This document shows, piece by piece, positions 62,467 to 64,000 of a stretch of DNA of 64,000 nucleotides. The stretch is from NCBI GenBank assembly GCA_046049675.1, contig JBJORA010000034.1, forward strand, positions 1 to 64,000, in the 5' to 3' direction. Numbering within the stretch: the first letter of the stretch is position 1; every line of letters starts with the position of its first letter. Under the pieces are notes generated by a model. It had not been told where the DNA came from. It was given only the letters and a program-made list of their open reading frames with translations, and did no database searches. The DNA comes from CAIXQW01 sp046049675. GTDB lineage: Bacteria; Bacteroidota; Bacteroidia; Chitinophagales; Chitinophagaceae. The translations under genes and the position numbers were made by a program.

Positions 62467-63615
62467 TTACGCGCCCACTGAGATATTTGCCCTACTATGA
62501 ATTATCTTCACCAACATCTCCGTTGCCAAAATCTTGGCATTTACATTGCGCTCAATGGCACTGATGCAATCTGATATGCTATCGCAAAAAGCAGGCACGT
62601 GCTGCACTGGAAATTTCATTTGCACAAGCTTATTGATGATTTGGGTTTCTTCTTCTTGCAAAAATACATGCTCGCCCAAGCCACTTGCTACGCGCAAGTA
62701 GTGCTCAAAAATGAGAATAATATAACTAAGCAATTGCTTTTGTTGCACACGCGATAGTTTGGCAAATTCTTCAGCAAAGCTTACAACAGCTGCGCCATTA
62801 TGCGTAAACACTGCATTGAGCATATTGCGCAAAAAGCCAAAGAAAATATCGCTACTGCCGTGCTGCTCGCGTTCGCTTAGTAAGGACAAGGCTTGCGTAA
62901 AACTACCCTCTGCCAAACGAGCAATATTCAATGCGTCTTGCTCGCTTAATTCTTGCTGCTGTTGCAAGCCATGCAATATTTCGTGCACTTGCAAAGGCTG
63001 CAATTGTATCAACTGCGTACGACTTTGTATGGTTGGCAGAATGCGCTCAATATCTTCTGTTGCTAGAATAAAAATGGTATCTGCAGGTGGCTCTTCTATC
63101 ATTTTGAGCAGAATATTACCTTCCTTACCAAGCGCCTCGGGCTGCCACATTACCAGCACTTTTAGTTGACCTTGCATAGCGCTTTGGCTCAACTTTTGTA
63201 CCACATGTCGGCACTCTCTTGCAGTAATATTGCCTTGTTTATTCGTGGTATCTATTGTTGTAATCCAATCTACAGGACTGATATAGGCATTCTCTTTGAG
63301 CGCTGTTCTAAATTGAGCATAGAAATCTTCGCTTACCGGTTTTTCGCCACTCTTTTTTGTAACAACCGGAAAACTCCATTGCACATCTGCATGCTGCAAA
63401 GTGCTAATTCTATAGCAATTACCGCATTCGCCACAGCTATCGCCTTCGCTTGGATTTTCGCACATCAACAATTGCACGGCAGCCCAAGCCATAGGCAAAA
63501 CGCCACTACCTGCATGGCCACTTATCATAATGGCATGCGGCAAACGACCTTGCTGCAAAAGCATATTAAATTGCTGCTTGGCGCGCATTTGACCGATAAC
63601 GTTTTGGAATTGCAT
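62467..63615 (-). CDS. holB: DNA polymerase III subunit delta prime
   Basis: The delta-prime subunit is part of the clamp loader. The 382 residues start MQFQNVIGQMRAKQQFN. The P-loop position reads GHAGSGVLP (33-41) and lacks the Lys, in keeping with a subunit that does not bind ATP. The zinc cysteines are C52, C61, C64 and C67. IEEPPADTIFILATE near 193 is the family's SRC-type region. The start at 63615 fits a box at 63622-63629; a frame from 63666 would place that box inside the gene. Confidence 0.9.
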   Translation of the reverse strand: MQFQNVIGQMRAKQQFNMLLQQGRLPHAIMISGHAGSGVLPMAWAAVQLLMCENPSEGDSCGECGNCYRISTLQHADVQWSFPVVTKKSGEKPVSEDFYAQFRTALKENAYISPVDWITTIDTTNKQGNITARECRHVVQKLSQSAMQGQLKVLVMWQPEALGKEGNILLKMIEEPPADTIFILATEDIERILPTIQSRTQLIQLQPLQVHEILHGLQQQQELSEQDALNIARLAEGSFTQALSLLSEREQHGSSDIFFGFLRNMLNAVFTHNGAAVVSFAEEFAKLSRVQQKQLLSYIILIFEHYLRVASGLGEHVFLQEEETQIINKLVQMKFPVQHVPAFCDSISDCISAIERNVNAKILATEMLVKIIHSRANISVGA

Positions 63616-63621
63616 GCGGCG

Positions 63622-63629
63622 CAAAAGTA
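63622..63629 (-). promoter_or_regulatory. Predicted -7 box (TACTTTTG) of holB, 6 nt before the ATG
   Basis: It is an exact TAnnTTTG match directly upstream of the chosen start, again suggesting a very short leader. Confidence 0.5.
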
Positions 63630-63778
63630 TAGTAGAAAGGGCACAAGGACAGCGAGAATTATGCACCTTTATGCCCTAACAAGTAAACCGTAGGAACTAG
63701 CATTTTACACAAGCAATTATAAACATCAATTAAAAGGCTATTGTTCCACTTTGCTATATTTACAATTAACTTGTCTAC

Positions 63779-64000
63779 TTAAAGCACATCGTATAATCCC
63801 CAATAATAAAACCAATAAATGAGCACGAGATAAGTTAAGTTATTAGTTGTCAACAAGCATTTTGAAAAGGCTGACCAATCGCGCGATTTTAATATTTTAA
63901 GGTTTACAATGCAAAGAGGAACTATTGACAGCAAAACGAGAAATGGAGTAAAAGCTACTACATTTTGTATGGTAAATTTGTAGTCCTTATAAGGTGCTTG
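63779..64000 (-). CDS. C-terminal end of a membrane protein, N-terminus beyond window
   Basis: A frame open from the right edge runs 73 codons to the stop at 63779-63781. It encodes two hydrophobic segments (around VVAFTPFLVLLSIVPLCIVN and YLVLIYWFYYWGLY) joined by a basic loop (KILKSRDWSAF), and ends DVL. It is the only good frame in this stretch. The arrangement recalls the C-terminal membrane tail of some serine hydrolases, but the family cannot be assigned from this much. Confidence 0.6.
   Translation of the reverse strand, partial: QAPYKDYKFTIQNVVAFTPFLVLLSIVPLCIVNLKILKSRDWSAFSKCLLTTNNLTYLVLIYWFYYWGLYDVL

Noticed and set aside
62467..63615. Loss of function in holB because the P-loop lacks Lys
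   Set aside because: A degenerate P-loop is normal for the delta-prime subunit, so this is not damage.

Overview
The window is chromosomal DNA from a member of the Bacteroidota, plausibly a chitinophagia-like lineage. Supporting markers are type IX secretion (T9SS) components and cargo: a GldJ lipoprotein, five PorP/SprF-like genes and two proteins with C-terminal sorting domains. Others are the family-typical PSP1/RicT protein beside holB, an ATP synthase a subunit with a long N-terminal extension, many small lipoproteins and beta-barrels, and -7 boxes of the TAnnTTTG type in front of most genes. Base composition and codon use look even, and no insertion sequence, phage or CRISPR array is visible.

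Layout. 1-1.5 kb: an unfinished collagen-like surface protein and a tiny T9SS cargo protein. 1.6-23 kb: mostly housekeeping genes (upp, anmK, rsmE, plsC, ung, cysS, scpB, sdaA, def, gldJ, tatD, gltX, sod, rpiB, tatC, selO) mixed with lipoproteins and family-only proteins. 23.3-28.9 kb: a tandem array of five PorP/SprF-like genes; the first carries an in-frame TAG. 29-35.5 kb: a TMTC-like membrane glycosyltransferase with TPR repeats, a von Willebrand-like membrane protein, an SPFH protein and a Na+/H+ antiporter. 35.5-46 kb: hutU, a pair of small secreted proteins (one a TonB plug without a barrel), a LytS/LytR-type two-component pair, tRNA-Arg(CCT), a TPR/acyl-CoA ligase operon and a peptide transporter. 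45.7-51.3 kb: one very large T9SS cargo with a zinc protease motif and Calx-beta repeats. 51.6-56 kb: the ATP synthase cluster atpB-E-F-H-A, with a strong terminator-like hairpin after atpE and no atpG. 56-64 kb: lipoproteins, a ferredoxin reductase-like enzyme, two paralogous beta-barrels, a TPR protein, an EGF-domain lipoprotein, the holB-PSP1-2TM cluster and an unfinished membrane protein.

How the genes fit together. GldJ, the PorP/SprF array and the two sorting-domain proteins point to a working T9SS that exports surface proteins; the collagen-like protein and the beta-barrels add to the outer surface. The most notable observations are the mosaic PorP/SprF array with its amber codon, the hairpin between atpE and atpF together with the missing atpG, and a set of genes whose -7 box lies only 4-7 nt before the start codon, which implies leaderless or nearly leaderless mRNAs. 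All functions are assigned by reading motifs; no database search was run.
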